From Streptomyces griseocarneus (GTDB taxonomy: Bacteria; Actinomycetota; Actinomycetes; Streptomycetales; Streptomycetaceae), in assembly GCA_003674045.1 (NCBI GenBank), contig PENC01000019.1, forward strand, positions 82,023 through 146,022: 64,000 nucleotides of DNA, read 5' to 3'. Below, piece after piece: positions 1 to 9,219 of this stretch (positions within the stretch are counted from its first letter, which is position 1; each line of letters starts with the position of its first letter). Made by a program: the position numbers and the translations under genes. The notes below the pieces were generated by a model. The model saw only the letters and a program-made list of their open reading frames with translations, made no database searches and was not told the DNA's origin.

Positions 1-172
1 CCAGGCTCACGCCCGTCCACGCCAGCCACTGCAGCGGCCCGGGCGGCACCAGCGGCCGGCGGCGGAGGTCGGACACGTCGGACGGCGGCAGAGCCTTGGC
101 CGCCGCGATGGCCGCACAGGCGAGGGCCACCAGCCAGCCGAAGGTCACTCCGATCGTCATGACCGCACTCAT
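1..172 (-). CDS. N-terminal part of a small membrane protein (runs off the window)
   Basis: The reading frame starts at an ATG at 172 and is still open at the window edge, so only the first 57 or so residues are visible. After a short start (MSAVMTIGVTFGW) there is a hydrophobic, Ala-rich segment at about residues 7-28, then an Arg/Pro-rich polar stretch, and a second hydrophobic stretch begins near the edge. This fits a small integral membrane protein. A second in-frame ATG lies 12 bases downstream. No family is recognised, and the partial state prevents a functional call. Confidence 0.5.
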   Translation of the reverse strand, partial: MSAVMTIGVTFGWLVALACAAIAAAKALPPSDVSDLRRRPLVPPGPLQWLAWTGVSL

Positions 173-271
173 CGTCCCGCCCCTTGCACTCGAACTTGCG
201 TGCCACGGACCCTAACGGAGAGCACTGACAGCACGAGGAGCCGAAGGGCCGGGCCTGCTGCTGGCGCGTGC

Positions 272-739
272 TCAGGGCGGTGGGGCTTCGACCTCGAGCC
301 ACCGGTGCCGACGCGCGCCTCGGTACTCCAGGGTCTGCCAGCCGAGGTCCTGCAGGGCGCGGGCGCAGCGCTGGAGCCCATCGTGCTGCAAGTAGACCGC
401 GCCGCTGCCGGGCGGTCCGGCCCATTCGACGCGAACGACCCCGTTCTCAAGGCGCACGCGGTACCCGGTGGCGGTGCGCCGGCCGTCGGCGTCCAGAGCG
501 GATGCGGGAATCCCGGCCTCCTCCAGGCCGAGGGCGATCGCCCGCAGCGGCTGGAGACGTTCCCACTCCGCGGGGACGCTCACCGCGCGGCCCGCTGACG
601 GGTTCGTGATCTCGCGCATCTGCCGAAGCCCCGCCATAGCCTGCCGCACAGTGACCGTCCGGTTCTCGGCCCCTATGCCGAGGTTGGAAGGGCATTCGTC
701 TCCGGTGATCACAGGGAAGCCTGCCGGGCCGTCCGTCAC
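272..739 (-). CDS. Hypothetical protein, 155 aa
   Basis: The frame opens with GTG at 739, preceded by a purine-rich AGGGGGG at a suitable distance. The protein is soluble and mixed alpha/beta, with no signal peptide or membrane segment. Its middle has an Arg/Leu-rich amphipathic stretch (about residues 30-80). The C-terminal part alternates short strands and a helix (VVRVEWAGPPGSG, then LQRCARALQDLGW). I do not recognise the family. It lies downstream of the convergent-looking helicase-associated gene but is separated from it by about 260 bases, so it is probably its own transcription unit. Confidence 0.5.
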   Translation of the reverse strand: MTDGPAGFPVITGDECPSNLGIGAENRTVTVRQAMAGLRQMREITNPSAGRAVSVPAEWERLQPLRAIALGLEEAGIPASALDADGRRTATGYRVRLENGVVRVEWAGPPGSGAVYLQHDGLQRCARALQDLGWQTLEYRGARRHRWLEVEAPPP

Positions 740-1002
740 CTTGAACCCCCCTCTGCGTCGCGATGGCGGGCCCGGAGGCCGGGGTCCCTGGCCCCATGAT
801 GCCGTCAGGGACCGACACCAAGTCGGCGGCCAGCAATCGGACGGTCAGGCGGCGGTAGTAGGACGGGGCGTGGTGTCGTGGACGACGACGTACTCGGCCG
901 CTGGACACCCGGCGGGTACCCGAGACTGGCGTGGCGCTCCTGCGACGCAGTCAGGAAGCGCTCCGCTCCCTCTTCGTCCGCATGAGGCAGGGTTGTGGTG
1001 CC

Positions 1003-3534
1003 TCAACGGGGTGACGGCCAAGGTGCGTCGTCGACGTCGCGGATGCGGCCGAGGTGGAAGCTTTGCAGTTCGTCGTCGGGACCGATACAGGCATGCAGGT
1101 ACGGCGGATCGAGCTCCAGGCCGTGAAGGGCGTGCTCGGCGGCCCGGCCCTTGACGGCGCTGTAGGTGATGGCGACGCCGAGATGATGATCGATAGCGTG
1201 GGCGAGGCGCCGCAGCGTGGCCGTGTCGAGATGCTGGGCGGCAGTGGCGAGGACCTGCTCGGTACCCGAGCGCCCGGCCCTGGCCGGCTGGCCGGAGAGC
1301 AGCGTCTCGGCGAGGCGCGGGTAGTCGGGGATGCCGGACGCCCCGGGCGGCGCCGGTGGCACCGGGAGCAGAGGGCCGGGGAGGGCAGGGCGCTCGATGC
1401 GCACGGTGCCGCCGTCCTCTTCCTGCACGGGTGCGTAGCCGGCGTCACGCAGTGCGGCGAGTACGTCTTCGACGGCGGCAGGCGAGGTCAGAACGGTGGG
1501 CGCGAGGAGCCGGAGCCGTACGGCTGCGAGCCCGGGGTGCGCGGCGAGCTCGGCAACCAGGGCGGTGTCGGCGCTGTGCAGGACACAGGAAGGCGCGGTG
1601 AGACGGATGCCGCCGTGTGCACGGGCGGCCTCCTCGACCAGGTCCGTCACGCACTGCGGCAGCTCGTCGGCGTCGGAGGCGGCCCGCAGCCCGTGGGTGA
1701 TCTCCTCCGCTGTTTTTCCGGCGTCGAGAGCACGGCGCAGCGAAGCCGACGTGATGCGCCACACCCGGGCCGGGTGCCGTAGCTCACGGTCGGCCACCTG
1801 GTCGAGGACGGCCACCAGGCGGGGCGAGGGGACGCCCGGTGCAGTGGCTGTCAGATCACCGCCGAAGCACACTACGTCAGCCAGTGGCGGCAGCAACGCC
1901 TGTGCGGCGGAACTGAGTTCACTTTCCTGGAGTGTCGCCTCCGCGGCGTCGGGCAGGAGGGGTGCAGCGAGCGGGCTGAGAGCGCCGCGGGCGAGGATGC
2001 CGAGGAGTACGGCCTCACGGACGATGTCCTCGAACGGCGGTTCTTCGTCCGGGCACGCGCACTGCAGGACACGGGGCCGGTGCCAGGAGATCAGTTCCCG
2101 GAAACCGGCATAGGGGTCCTCGCTGATGTCGACGGCTTGCTGCGGCCCCAGCGTGGCGGCGGCCTCCAGGAGGGCGGCACGGGCATCGCGGCAGCCTTCA
2201 CACGCAGCCCGGGATTCCAGAGCCGGCAGGGGCCGGTCCTCCGCACGGTCCTCGGAGTAGAAGGCGGCGCGGTAGTGGGCGCGGGTGGGGGTGGACAGCA
2301 TCTGCCGCCAGGCCAGGGCGAGTTCGGTGTACTGCTGGGCGGGCTCGCGGGACGTCCACGCTGCGTACGCCAGGGTCGGCACGACCCGCTCATCTCCTTC
2401 GTACGCCAGCAGTCCCGCTGCGTGAGCGCACTCCAGGATGAGGCGGACCGTGGTCGGTGCACAGCCCGAGACCTTCGTGAGCCTGATGAGTTCACGGGTG
2501 CCGATGCCGCCGTCCTTGAGCAGCTTCGGCGGCTGCACGGCGCAGGCCTCCATGACGGTGCCGGCTTGGCTGAGGAATACGGCAGCCGCGGAGGCGGCTG
2601 CCTCGGCGACGTCCAGGTCGGTGACCGCCACGGTCGCGATCTGCGGCGGCCGCGGGTGGAAGGGGGCGGCCGGCCCGGGCCCACGCAGCGCCATCAGGAT
2701 CTCGGCGGGCAACTGCATCGCGTCGCCGCCGAAGAAGAAGCTTCGGCCCGGGGACAGCAGCGAGGTGCGGCAGGCGAGCAGTCCCCGCTCCGCGGCCCAG
2801 TCCCTGCCGAGCTCGGAATCATGCCCCGCCGAGAACGTGGTGGTGTTCAGCCTGGCCAGGTGCTTCAGCAGACGCTGTGAAGCGTCCGGGGCCTGCGCGA
2901 CGAGCTCACGGACCCGCTCGCTGTCCCGGTGATGGGCCACCAGCGCGGCGCGCTGCTCGGCGACACCGTCCTTCGCGGGGATCCCCAACGCGGCCAGGAC
3001 GCCGGTCAGGAGCTCCGTGTGTGCGTGCGCGGTCAACGCCTCGACGCCGGTCACGGGGTGGTACAGGTCCAAGGGGTGGTCCCACAGGCCGCGCAGCGCG
3101 TCCGCCATGACCAGGTCTCTCTCGCCGGCCTCCCGCTCAGGCCCGGCGGGCCACACCAGACCCAGCGCCAACAGCCGCTCCGCCGCGTGCTCCACGGCGT
3201 TGCCGTCGCCACCAGCTGTTGCAGCGGACGGCACCACCAGAAGCGACCTCAGCAAGGCCTGCGGCGCGGGGACGGACATCGCGGCGAGCGCCTCGGCGGC
3301 CTCCAGACACGGCAGGGTCAACCGAGCAGCGACACGGCGGACACTGCCGGGGCGAAGCAGCCGCTGGGCGACTTCGACCAGTGTGTGCGGCCGCGGCTCA
3401 GAAACCGCATCTGGCCGCTCGGACAGAAGGGAGGCGAGCCCGCCCGAACCGAGCGTGCGCAGGTGCGCGGCGAGCTGCTCGTGGGCCGGAGGAACACTGT
3501 CGTCGACACGCACCAGAAACCTCTTTCCACCCAT
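1003..3534 (-). CDS. Helicase-associated (XPB/Ssl2 C-terminal-like) plus WYL-like domain protein, 843 aa
   Basis: The N-terminal part (HLRTLGSGGLASLLSERPD and the following Leu/Ala-rich repeats) and a later block around residues 660-730 (AAHPGLAAVRLRLLAPTVL... ALRDAGYAPV) match the actinobacterial proteins annotated as helicase C-terminal domain-containing (Pfam Helicase_C_3). The last 90 residues resemble a WYL-type ligand-binding domain (ITYSAVKGRAAEHALHGLEL). No helicase motor motifs are present, so it is unlikely to be an active helicase. The ATG at 3534 was chosen because it gives the usual compact start. An in-frame ATG at 3609 would add 25 unconvincing residues. Its role is unknown; DNA-damage or defence regulation is a guess from the WYL-like end. 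Confidence 0.7.
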   Translation of the reverse strand: MGGKRFLVRVDDSVPPAHEQLAAHLRTLGSGGLASLLSERPDAVSEPRPHTLVEVAQRLLRPGSVRRVAARLTLPCLEAAEALAAMSVPAPQALLRSLLVVPSAATAGGDGNAVEHAAERLLALGLVWPAGPEREAGERDLVMADALRGLWDHPLDLYHPVTGVEALTAHAHTELLTGVLAALGIPAKDGVAEQRAALVAHHRDSERVRELVAQAPDASQRLLKHLARLNTTTFSAGHDSELGRDWAAERGLLACRTSLLSPGRSFFFGGDAMQLPAEILMALRGPGPAAPFHPRPPQIATVAVTDLDVAEAAASAAAVFLSQAGTVMEACAVQPPKLLKDGGIGTRELIRLTKVSGCAPTTVRLILECAHAAGLLAYEGDERVVPTLAYAAWTSREPAQQYTELALAWRQMLSTPTRAHYRAAFYSEDRAEDRPLPALESRAACEGCRDARAALLEAAATLGPQQAVDISEDPYAGFRELISWHRPRVLQCACPDEEPPFEDIVREAVLLGILARGALSPLAAPLLPDAAEATLQESELSSAAQALLPPLADVVCFGGDLTATAPGVPSPRLVAVLDQVADRELRHPARVWRITSASLRRALDAGKTAEEITHGLRAASDADELPQCVTDLVEEAARAHGGIRLTAPSCVLHSADTALVAELAAHPGLAAVRLRLLAPTVLTSPAAVEDVLAALRDAGYAPVQEEDGGTVRIERPALPGPLLPVPPAPPGASGIPDYPRLAETLLSGQPARAGRSGTEQVLATAAQHLDTATLRRLAHAIDHHLGVAITYSAVKGRAAEHALHGLELDPPYLHACIGPDDELQSFHLGRIRDVDDAPWPSPR

Positions 3535-3666
3535 CACGCCCACCACCTTGGGCACCCCGCACGCCCACCCTAGGGGCGACGACCCACGTGAAGTACGGAC
3601 AGTTGACAACGAAGCACTATCAGTGCTACGGCGTTCTGATCCGCGCTGACAGCAACGGTAGATCCG

Positions 3667-4341
3667 TCAACGGCGCGCTGCCTCGGCCGCCTTGAGCTTT
3701 GCCTCGACCTCGGGCGGAAGGGGGAGAACCGGCACAGCAGCGGGGTCGGTCGGCCCCTCTTCCTCAAGCCCTCCGGGCCCACTGACGATGGCGGTGCGGC
3801 TGACCTCGGTGGCGACGTGCGAGGAGACCTCCCACAAGGAGTGACCCGCACCGACAGAGAACTCCGTCTCCGGACCGCCGAAGCTCAGCCAGTTGATCCG
3901 CATGTACCCGCCGTACAAGGCCAGCGCCGTCGCCATCCACTCCACCACCCGCGGGTCGACCGAGGCGGCCCACCCATCGCAGTGCGGATGCGTCGCGTAC
4001 TCGAAGTAGCCGAAGCCGTCGCGCCGGGCGAACGCGGGCAGCGGGCCAGAAGCCGGCAGGCGGCCACTGCCGTCGCTCGTCAGGTACATCTCGCGCGCCG
4101 CACACCCGGGATCATCGCAGGACACCTCGCTGTCGGAGAGCCGCAGCCACAGCGCCACCGTCACGTCCTGCCCGTTCTTGGTGGGCGCCCAGCACAGCTG
4201 CTGACGGCACTGCGACGCCTGGTGATCGAGGGCCCGCCACCGCTCGGGAAACTCATGCGACAGACGGTGGAGGAAGTGGCCGACCAAGCGCCACGCTTCC
4301 TCGGCCGACGGGCTGATGGCGTGGGCGGTCTCCGCAGTCAT
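3667..4341 (-). CDS. Hypothetical protein, 224 aa
   Basis: I place the start at ATG 4341 (MTAETAHAIS). The upstream extension to 4491 is hydrophobic and of doubtful codon use. The protein has a helical N-terminus (residues 1-60), a pair of cysteines in CDDPGC (about residue 85), a central WMATALALYGGYMRINWLSF segment, and an acidic Pro-rich, then Lys/Ala-rich C-terminal tail. No catalytic signature is evident. It is transcribed towards the helicase-associated gene but with a gap of about 130 bases. The family is not recognised. Confidence 0.6.
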   Translation of the reverse strand: MTAETAHAISPSAEEAWRLVGHFLHRLSHEFPERWRALDHQASQCRQQLCWAPTKNGQDVTVALWLRLSDSEVSCDDPGCAAREMYLTSDGSGRLPASGPLPAFARRDGFGYFEYATHPHCDGWAASVDPRVVEWMATALALYGGYMRINWLSFGGPETEFSVGAGHSLWEVSSHVATEVSRTAIVSGPGGLEEEGPTDPAAVPVLPLPPEVEAKLKAAEAARR

Positions 4342-4658
4342 GCGCGGGAGTCTAGAGCCACGGAGGGACCCCTCCACGACGTACGCCGAGAAGAGGCAGA
4401 CCCCTGCCTCGCACAGTGGTACGACGTGCACCCCGGGCCACAGTAGGAAGCCCCCAACGACCCACAGCACGACCCGGACCGCCGACACCACTACGGCGGG
4501 CGAATACCGGATAGGGGATGAGGTTGACGGCGCGGCTGACCTGCAAGCTGCCCCGCGCCGCCAGACGCATGACCTGCGGCCGGACCGCGTGCGGCGCCGG
4601 GCCGGAAGGCCGTGCCGTCCCCGGCGGCGGTGTCAGACCCGGTCGATAGCGTCGACCC

Positions 4659-5141
4659 ATGAGCAACAAGATCGTCTACGCGCACGGCGACGCGACCCGC
4701 CCGCACGGACCGGGGTCCAAGATCATCGCCCACGTGGTGAACGACATCGGCCGATGGGGCGCGGGCTCCGTGGTGGCCCTCTCCCGCCGGTGGCCACAGC
4801 CCCAGGCCGCCTACCGCCAGTGGTACCGCGACCGCGCGACCAACGGCTTCAGCCTGGGCGCGATCCAGCTCGTCGACGTCGAAGACCGCCTGTGGGTAGC
4901 CAACTTGGTAGGGCAGCACGGCATCCGCAGCCGCACCACCACCGAGACGCCCGTGCGCTACGACGCCATCGACCAGGCTCTCGCATCGCTGTCGGAGCAG
5001 GCGCTGGCACTGTCGGCCTCGGTGCATATGCCCCGGATCGGATGCGGCCTGGCCGGCGGCCGATGGGAGAACGTCGAACCGCTCATCCTCCACCGGCTGA
5101 CCGGGCAGGGCATCCCGGTGACCGTCTACGACCTCGCCTAA
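4659..5141 (+). CDS. Macro-domain protein (ADP-ribose-binding or hydrolysing), 160 aa
   Basis: The whole protein is one macro domain. The N-terminal IAHVVNDIGRWGAGSVVALS stretch (residues 23-42) is the ADP-ribose-binding loop with the characteristic asparagine and glycines. The C-terminal RIGCGLAGGRWENVE (about residues 124-138) is the second conserved loop. Macro domains of this type bind or remove ADP-ribose or act on Appr-1''-p. It stands alone, flanked by unrelated genes. An ADP-ribosyltransferase-like gene lies 25 kb away (29332-29907), but nothing shows that they work together. Length is normal for the family. Confidence 0.85.
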   Translation: MSNKIVYAHGDATRPHGPGSKIIAHVVNDIGRWGAGSVVALSRRWPQPQAAYRQWYRDRATNGFSLGAIQLVDVEDRLWVANLVGQHGIRSRTTTETPVRYDAIDQALASLSEQALALSASVHMPRIGCGLAGGRWENVEPLILHRLTGQGIPVTVYDLA

Positions 5142-5234
5142 CAGCAGATCCCCGACGCCGGCTACCAGGCTGTGACGGCTGCGGGGCCCCGCACCCCGGC
5201 GGGGCCCCGGTCCAGTCCTCCGCTGCGCCCCTCG

Positions 5235-6176
5235 TCAGCGCATGACGACGGGTACCCGCCGGTCCAGGGCTTCACGTACGGCCCGCGCGGCAGCCCGCAC
5301 CCCCGCCGCCTCCGCCGAGTCCGGAGCCTCGATCACGGCCAGGGGATAGCGGAACCCCCTCGGTTCCTCTTCCATGATCTCGGGCCGGAGATAGGGGACC
5401 CCCGCCAGGATGGGGGTCCCCCTGGACGCCATCACCTCGAACACCGCCGCCTTGAACTCCGGCGTCACACCCTGCTGCGGTCTTCCGTGCGCACGATGGA
5501 GCAGGCCAACGAGCGGGAGCTGAGCGAGACTTGCCGCTTGTCCCAGTTCCAGCTTCACCTGCTCCCGCAGGAGCGCCGCAGCCTCGGCCGGACTGTACCG
5601 GTGCTCCCTGACGGTGCTGCGCCCATCCTGGTGGACGGTCTGCTCGTAGCCGAGCGGGATGAAGCACTGCTCGACGACGGCCACACACGCTGGCGCCGGA
5701 CAGCCCTGGAACCAGCTGAGGTCCTGGAAGGTGATGATGCGGTCGAAGTCCGGCCGATGCACCGCGATGACTGCCTCGACAGGATTCTCCCCCTGCTGGT
5801 CAACACCCTGGTCGTCCCGCAGCGTCAGAGTGGCCAGCAGGCCGGTGCCCGGCACCGCGCACCGCTCACTCCATCCCGACTGCGGCTCCAGCACCACCGG
5901 CCGCTCCCGGCGACGCCTGCGAGAGGGAAGGTGCACGGACATCCGCGCGACCCGTTCGACGATCAGGACCCGTTCACCCTCCAGCGCCCAAACGGCACCG
6001 AGGTTCTCGGCGAGCCCCCGCCGTTCCTCGTCGAGTCCCGTCGTGACCAGCCCCACGACCGAGCACGGGGGCACAGCTGGCGCTTTCGCCCGGCGCTCAG
6101 CGGCCACAGCCTGCTTGGCCACGGGGTAGGGCACTTGGTCGTCGGCGGCACGCTTGCGGGCGCGGCTCTTGTTCAC
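5235..6176 (-). CDS. ParA/MinD-like protein with a degenerate Walker A, 313 aa
   Basis: After a basic tail (residues 1-40) comes SVVGLVTTGLDEERRGLAENLG followed by GERVLIVE. This has the spacing of the P-loop, helix and strand at the start of ParA/SRPBCC-like partition ATPases (where one expects GGVGKTT...NLA...VLLVD), but the Lys-Thr of the Walker A motif is replaced by acidic and Arg residues. Later segments (FDRIITFQDLSWFQGCPAPACVAVVEQ; LPLVGLLHRAHG; ILAGVPYLRPEI) follow the order of the ParA core. The GTG at 6176 has an AAGGG ribosome-binding site 7 bases upstream. It is probably not an ATPase in the classical sense. The family assignment is an inference from the overall pattern. Confidence 0.5.
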   Translation of the reverse strand: MNKSRARKRAADDQVPYPVAKQAVAAERRAKAPAVPPCSVVGLVTTGLDEERRGLAENLGAVWALEGERVLIVERVARMSVHLPSRRRRRERPVVLEPQSGWSERCAVPGTGLLATLTLRDDQGVDQQGENPVEAVIAVHRPDFDRIITFQDLSWFQGCPAPACVAVVEQCFIPLGYEQTVHQDGRSTVREHRYSPAEAAALLREQVKLELGQAASLAQLPLVGLLHRAHGRPQQGVTPEFKAAVFEVMASRGTPILAGVPYLRPEIMEEEPRGFRYPLAVIEAPDSAEAAGVRAAARAVREALDRRVPVVMR

Positions 6177-6752
6177 GTTGGAACCCTTCTTCACCACGGT
6201 GCGCTCCCAGCCGGGACATCCACGCTCCCGACTCGGTACGCCCGTTGGTGGGCAGGCTGACGTCGGTTACGGGCCCTTGCCGGAACGAGATTCCCGTCCC
6301 GGGGGAGCCTGGGCCGTTGAGGCCACCGCGGCGTGGGCGCGATGACGGCGGCTCGGCGTGCGCTTCCTGCCTGCTCGGACCGTAACGGCCCCCGCACAGA
6401 GGAGCCCGGGTTTCACTCGTTCGTGGGCGACGCGGGCAAGACGGCCTCGCAGCCTGGCTCAAGGGGCACTGCCGAAACCGTCGGCGGCAGGCTCGGGCAG
6501 TCGCGGGACGGCGGGCACCCTCGGCAACGCGGATCCGTGCGGCGCGAGGGAAGACGGCCCCCCGTGCTGCTCGGCTCGACCGCGCGGCTGTGTGCTGGCG
6601 ACGGCCGAATGAGCGGGCCGGCCGCAGGGCGACATGGCCCCGCGGCCGCTTTCCGCCCGGCGGGCGGCACCCTCCTGATCGGCGCTGGGAACGGTACGGC
6701 CCTGCCTGCGCTCGTCAGGCGCGGGCAGGGCCGTGCGGGAGTTGGGGGAGGT
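6177..6752. other. Intergenic stretch without a convincing gene
   Basis: Open frames here lack good ribosome-binding sites and natural amino-acid composition. The only clear structure is the hairpin at 6696-6734, listed separately. Confidence 0.5.
6696..6734 (-). terminator. Hairpin terminator at the end of leftward operon I
   Basis: Two 16-base arms (ACGGCCCTGCCTGCGC at 6696-6711 and its near-perfect complement at 6719-6734, 15 of 16 paired) enclose a 7-base loop. It lies 19 bases beyond the stop codon of the last gene of the leftward operon (6753), the expected place for its terminator. Confidence 0.7.
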
Positions 6753-7511
6753 TCAGTCCGGGGTGTCTTCGTAGTCGAGGTGGGCCAGCAGCAACACCAT
6801 GGGCCGGGTGAGGAGATCGTCGAGGTCTTCGTGCGGGCGGTACAGCCGGTACAAGGCCAGCCCTGCCCCGGCGAGCGTGAGCAGTTCGGCGCGGGAGAGC
6901 ACCTCCTCGACGTCCAGTGCGCGGGAGCGGCCCTCGTCGAGGTCTTCCAGCACGGGCACCAGGCGGTCGAGCAACTGCCGGGCCGTCGGCGGCAGGACAC
7001 TACGGTCGGCGAAGGCTTGGTCGAGGGTATGGCAGGTGCGGGCCAGGTTCACCAGGTCCGTGGTGGTGAGGTCATTCCAGGTGACCGGCACGACGGCGGA
7101 GTCACCCCAGCCGAGCACCCTCCACACCGGGGCCGCCGCTGCCCCGACCGGCTGGGAGGCCCGCGAGGCGGTGGCGCACCGCGCGCAGAGACCGGCGTCG
7201 TCGAGGAGCCGTGCGCAGCCAGCGGTGCGGCAGAACCCGGTCTCGGCGAAGGCCCGCGTCACGAAGCGCAGCTCGGCCCGCCCGTCGCCGCTACGCACGT
7301 GCAGCGTCTCGGGGTTCGGGCTCCACACCTGTCCCGTCGGCCGGGCCCGGAGGACGCGCCGTGCGGCCAGCAGGACATCCAGCCCCGGCAACTCGCGGTG
7401 GTACGGGTCGCCGGGCTGCTGCCAGCCGCCGGTGGTGCGGACATGGACGGCGTAGTCGCCATCGATGTCGATCAGCTCGCGGGCCAGGGCGTAAGAGCGG
7501 TCGGGACTCAT
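6753..7511 (-). CDS. Hypothetical protein with a four-cysteine cluster, 252 aa (operon I, last gene)
   Basis: It starts at ATG 7511, overlapping the stop of the gene at 7508-7780 by four bases, so translation is probably coupled. The middle of the protein (about residues 110-140) carries cysteines spaced as FCRTAGCARLL...GLCARCATA, a likely zinc-binding finger, flanked by a beta-rich N-terminal half and a helical C-terminal half. No known family is recognised. It is the last gene of the seven-gene leftward unit that begins at the shared promoter at 10645-10673. Confidence 0.7.
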   Translation of the reverse strand: MSPDRSYALARELIDIDGDYAVHVRTTGGWQQPGDPYHRELPGLDVLLAARRVLRARPTGQVWSPNPETLHVRSGDGRAELRFVTRAFAETGFCRTAGCARLLDDAGLCARCATASRASQPVGAAAAPVWRVLGWGDSAVVPVTWNDLTTTDLVNLARTCHTLDQAFADRSVLPPTARQLLDRLVPVLEDLDEGRSRALDVEEVLSRAELLTLAGAGLALYRLYRPHEDLDDLLTRPMVLLLAHLDYEDTPD

Positions 7512-7780
7512 GCGGGGACTCCTTGGACGACGGGGCGGTGGTGCTCGCTCTCTCCACCGTTGTTCACCTCGACCAGCAGCAGACGGGGCGTGTCGCGCTG
7601 GTCCTCGATGTGGACGTACGGCACGCCGGCGGCCGGGCCCCACTGGGCGCGGCGGCGGATGAGGACGCTGATGCCGAAGACGCTGAACTCGTAGACGTCG
7701 CTGGGCACATCGTCCTCGGGGGCGGCGTCGACAACGGTGATCTCCGCGTCGCGGATGCGGTGAAGCTCAGGATCGGACAC
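7508..7780 (-). CDS. Hypothetical small acidic protein, 90 aa (operon I)
   Basis: The GTG start at 7780 is preceded by GGAG with a spacing of 6. The product is short, acidic in the first third (DAAPEDDVPSD), then mostly beta (YEFSVFGISVLIRRR; PYVHIEDQ; RLLLVEVNN). No motif is recognised. Its stop overlaps the start of the next gene (ATGA). Located within leftward operon I, whose members are all of unknown function. Confidence 0.7.
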   Translation of the reverse strand: MSDPELHRIRDAEITVVDAAPEDDVPSDVYEFSVFGISVLIRRRAQWGPAAGVPYVHIEDQRDTPRLLLVEVNNGGESEHHRPVVQGVPA

Positions 7781-7833
7781 GTCAGGCTCCAGGGCCGAAG
7801 AACGGGAGAAGAGGGAAGAAGGGGAAGGTGCAC

Positions 7834-8385
7834 TCAGGCGCGGTTGCCGGGGGCGGGAGGGAGACCGGCGGGCGTGGCGATACCGAGGTCGACGCGGACC
7901 CTGCAGCCGTCGAGCATCAGATGAGCCTCGGCCCGCACGAGCCGGCTCACCGCACCGGGCTCGTCAACGTCGTCCGGGAGCCGGAGCACGCCGTCCCCAT
8001 GCATGTCGAAGCCGGACTGGGCCAGGACGGCGCGTGCCCGGTCGGTGTCGGCGGTGGCCGTCACCGTGGCGCCGCAGACCCGGATACGGACCTCGGGCCT
8101 GCCGGACCGGATGGGACTGTGGAAGGTGGTGGTCCAGGCGAGATCGACGATATCCATCGTGTGCTTGATCAGCTGCGCCATCGCGGTACCGGTCCGATCG
8201 GAGGCCACGTCGCCGTGCTCCTCGGGCGGCAGGAGGTAGACGGTGCGGCCGAGGTGTTCGTGTCGGCTGAACCCGGCCGACGTCAGGATGCGGTGGCCGC
8301 CGAGGACGGGCCGGTTGAGGAGGACGAAGGTGTGGGCGTCGTCGGTCGAGCCGATGAACACGTCGTTGTGATCGGTCAAGGCCAT
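7834..8385 (-). CDS. Hypothetical protein, 183 aa (operon I)
   Basis: The start at ATG 8385 (MALTDHNDVFIGSTDDAH) has AAGGAATTCCC immediately upstream. The protein is soluble; the first half is polar with FVLLNRPVLGG and VYLLPPEEHG strands, and the second half has repeated short beta strands (VRIRVCGATVTATAD; LMLDGCRVRVDLG). Two cysteines do not form a recognisable site. Not assignable to a family. The 85-base spacer upstream is strikingly pyrimidine-rich on the mRNA strand. Confidence 0.7.
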   Translation of the reverse strand: MALTDHNDVFIGSTDDAHTFVLLNRPVLGGHRILTSAGFSRHEHLGRTVYLLPPEEHGDVASDRTGTAMAQLIKHTMDIVDLAWTTTFHSPIRSGRPEVRIRVCGATVTATADTDRARAVLAQSGFDMHGDGVLRLPDDVDEPGAVSRLVRAEAHLMLDGCRVRVDLGIATPAGLPPAPGNRA

Positions 8386-8470
8386 GGGAATTCCTTGGAA
8401 ACGAGAAGGGGGAGAAGTGAAGGGGCGAAGGGGGTGGGCCCGCCCCGGGGCGGGCCCACGATGGCGGTAC

Positions 8471-9139
8471 CTACGCCGTCGGGCGGTCCAGGTAGAGACG
8501 CAGCCGGCGCAGATCGTGGAGGATGTGCGACTCACGGCCGTCCGGGTCTTGCTCGGCGAAGTCCCGTTCCTCGCGCTCCCAGAAGTGGGTGACCAGGGTG
8601 TCCAGGCTGGCGCGGACCTCGGGCGAGAGCAGCGCGGCGGGCGCTCCGACTTTCGCGCCGGTGAAGGGATTACCGCTGAAGGTCAGGCGGATGCTGTCCG
8701 GCTCGATACGGAGGGCGCTGACGCGGACCGCATCCGTGGAAGGCGCGGCCGGCCTGTTCACGGTTCCCGCGATCTGCTGCACCCGCTGATATGCCGCGCC
8801 CCCGGTGGCCCCGTTGCTGTGCAGCATCACGGTGGCCAGAGCGAGGAACGCGAAATCACGCTCGGAGGCCGCCGACGGCCGTGCGGCGGCCGGCGAGATG
8901 TCCGCGTAGGCGTCCGGGTCCAGAACGGCCAGGGCGCCGATGACCGCTGCGCACAGCTTCGACGGGAGGAGGGAGGAGTCCCGGAGTACCGTGAGCTTGT
9001 CCGCCGGGGTCCTCGCTGCGACGAGCGCGTCGTCGAGTACGGCGTAGTCCTCGGGGTCGTCGCACGACCATGCGGAGGCTTCGGCCATCAGCGCGCGGTA
9101 GAGCGCGTCGGCAGCCGCCGTGTTGGTGCTGGTGGTCAT
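8471..9139 (-). CDS. Hypothetical helical protein, 222 aa (operon I)
   Basis: It starts at ATG 9139 (MTTSTNTAAADALYRALM). Mostly helical: the N-terminal 100 residues are rich in Ala, Leu and Asp (DDALVAARTPADKLTVLRD; FAFLALATVMLHSNGATGG), followed by a short beta segment (SIRLTFSGNPFTGAKVG) and a highly charged C-terminal helix (FWEREERDFAEQD ... LHDLRRLRLYLDRP). No transmembrane segment or catalytic motif. Operon I member of unknown role. Confidence 0.7.
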   Translation of the reverse strand: MTTSTNTAAADALYRALMAEASAWSCDDPEDYAVLDDALVAARTPADKLTVLRDSSLLPSKLCAAVIGALAVLDPDAYADISPAAARPSAASERDFAFLALATVMLHSNGATGGAAYQRVQQIAGTVNRPAAPSTDAVRVSALRIEPDSIRLTFSGNPFTGAKVGAPAALLSPEVRASLDTLVTHFWEREERDFAEQDPDGRESHILHDLRRLRLYLDRPTA

Positions 9140-9219
9140 GGGAGTGGAACCTGTTCTCGATGGCCGGGCCGCGCGGAGCGGCCCGGCCGATGGTTCGGTC
9201 GGTGGAGTTGGCGCGGCTG

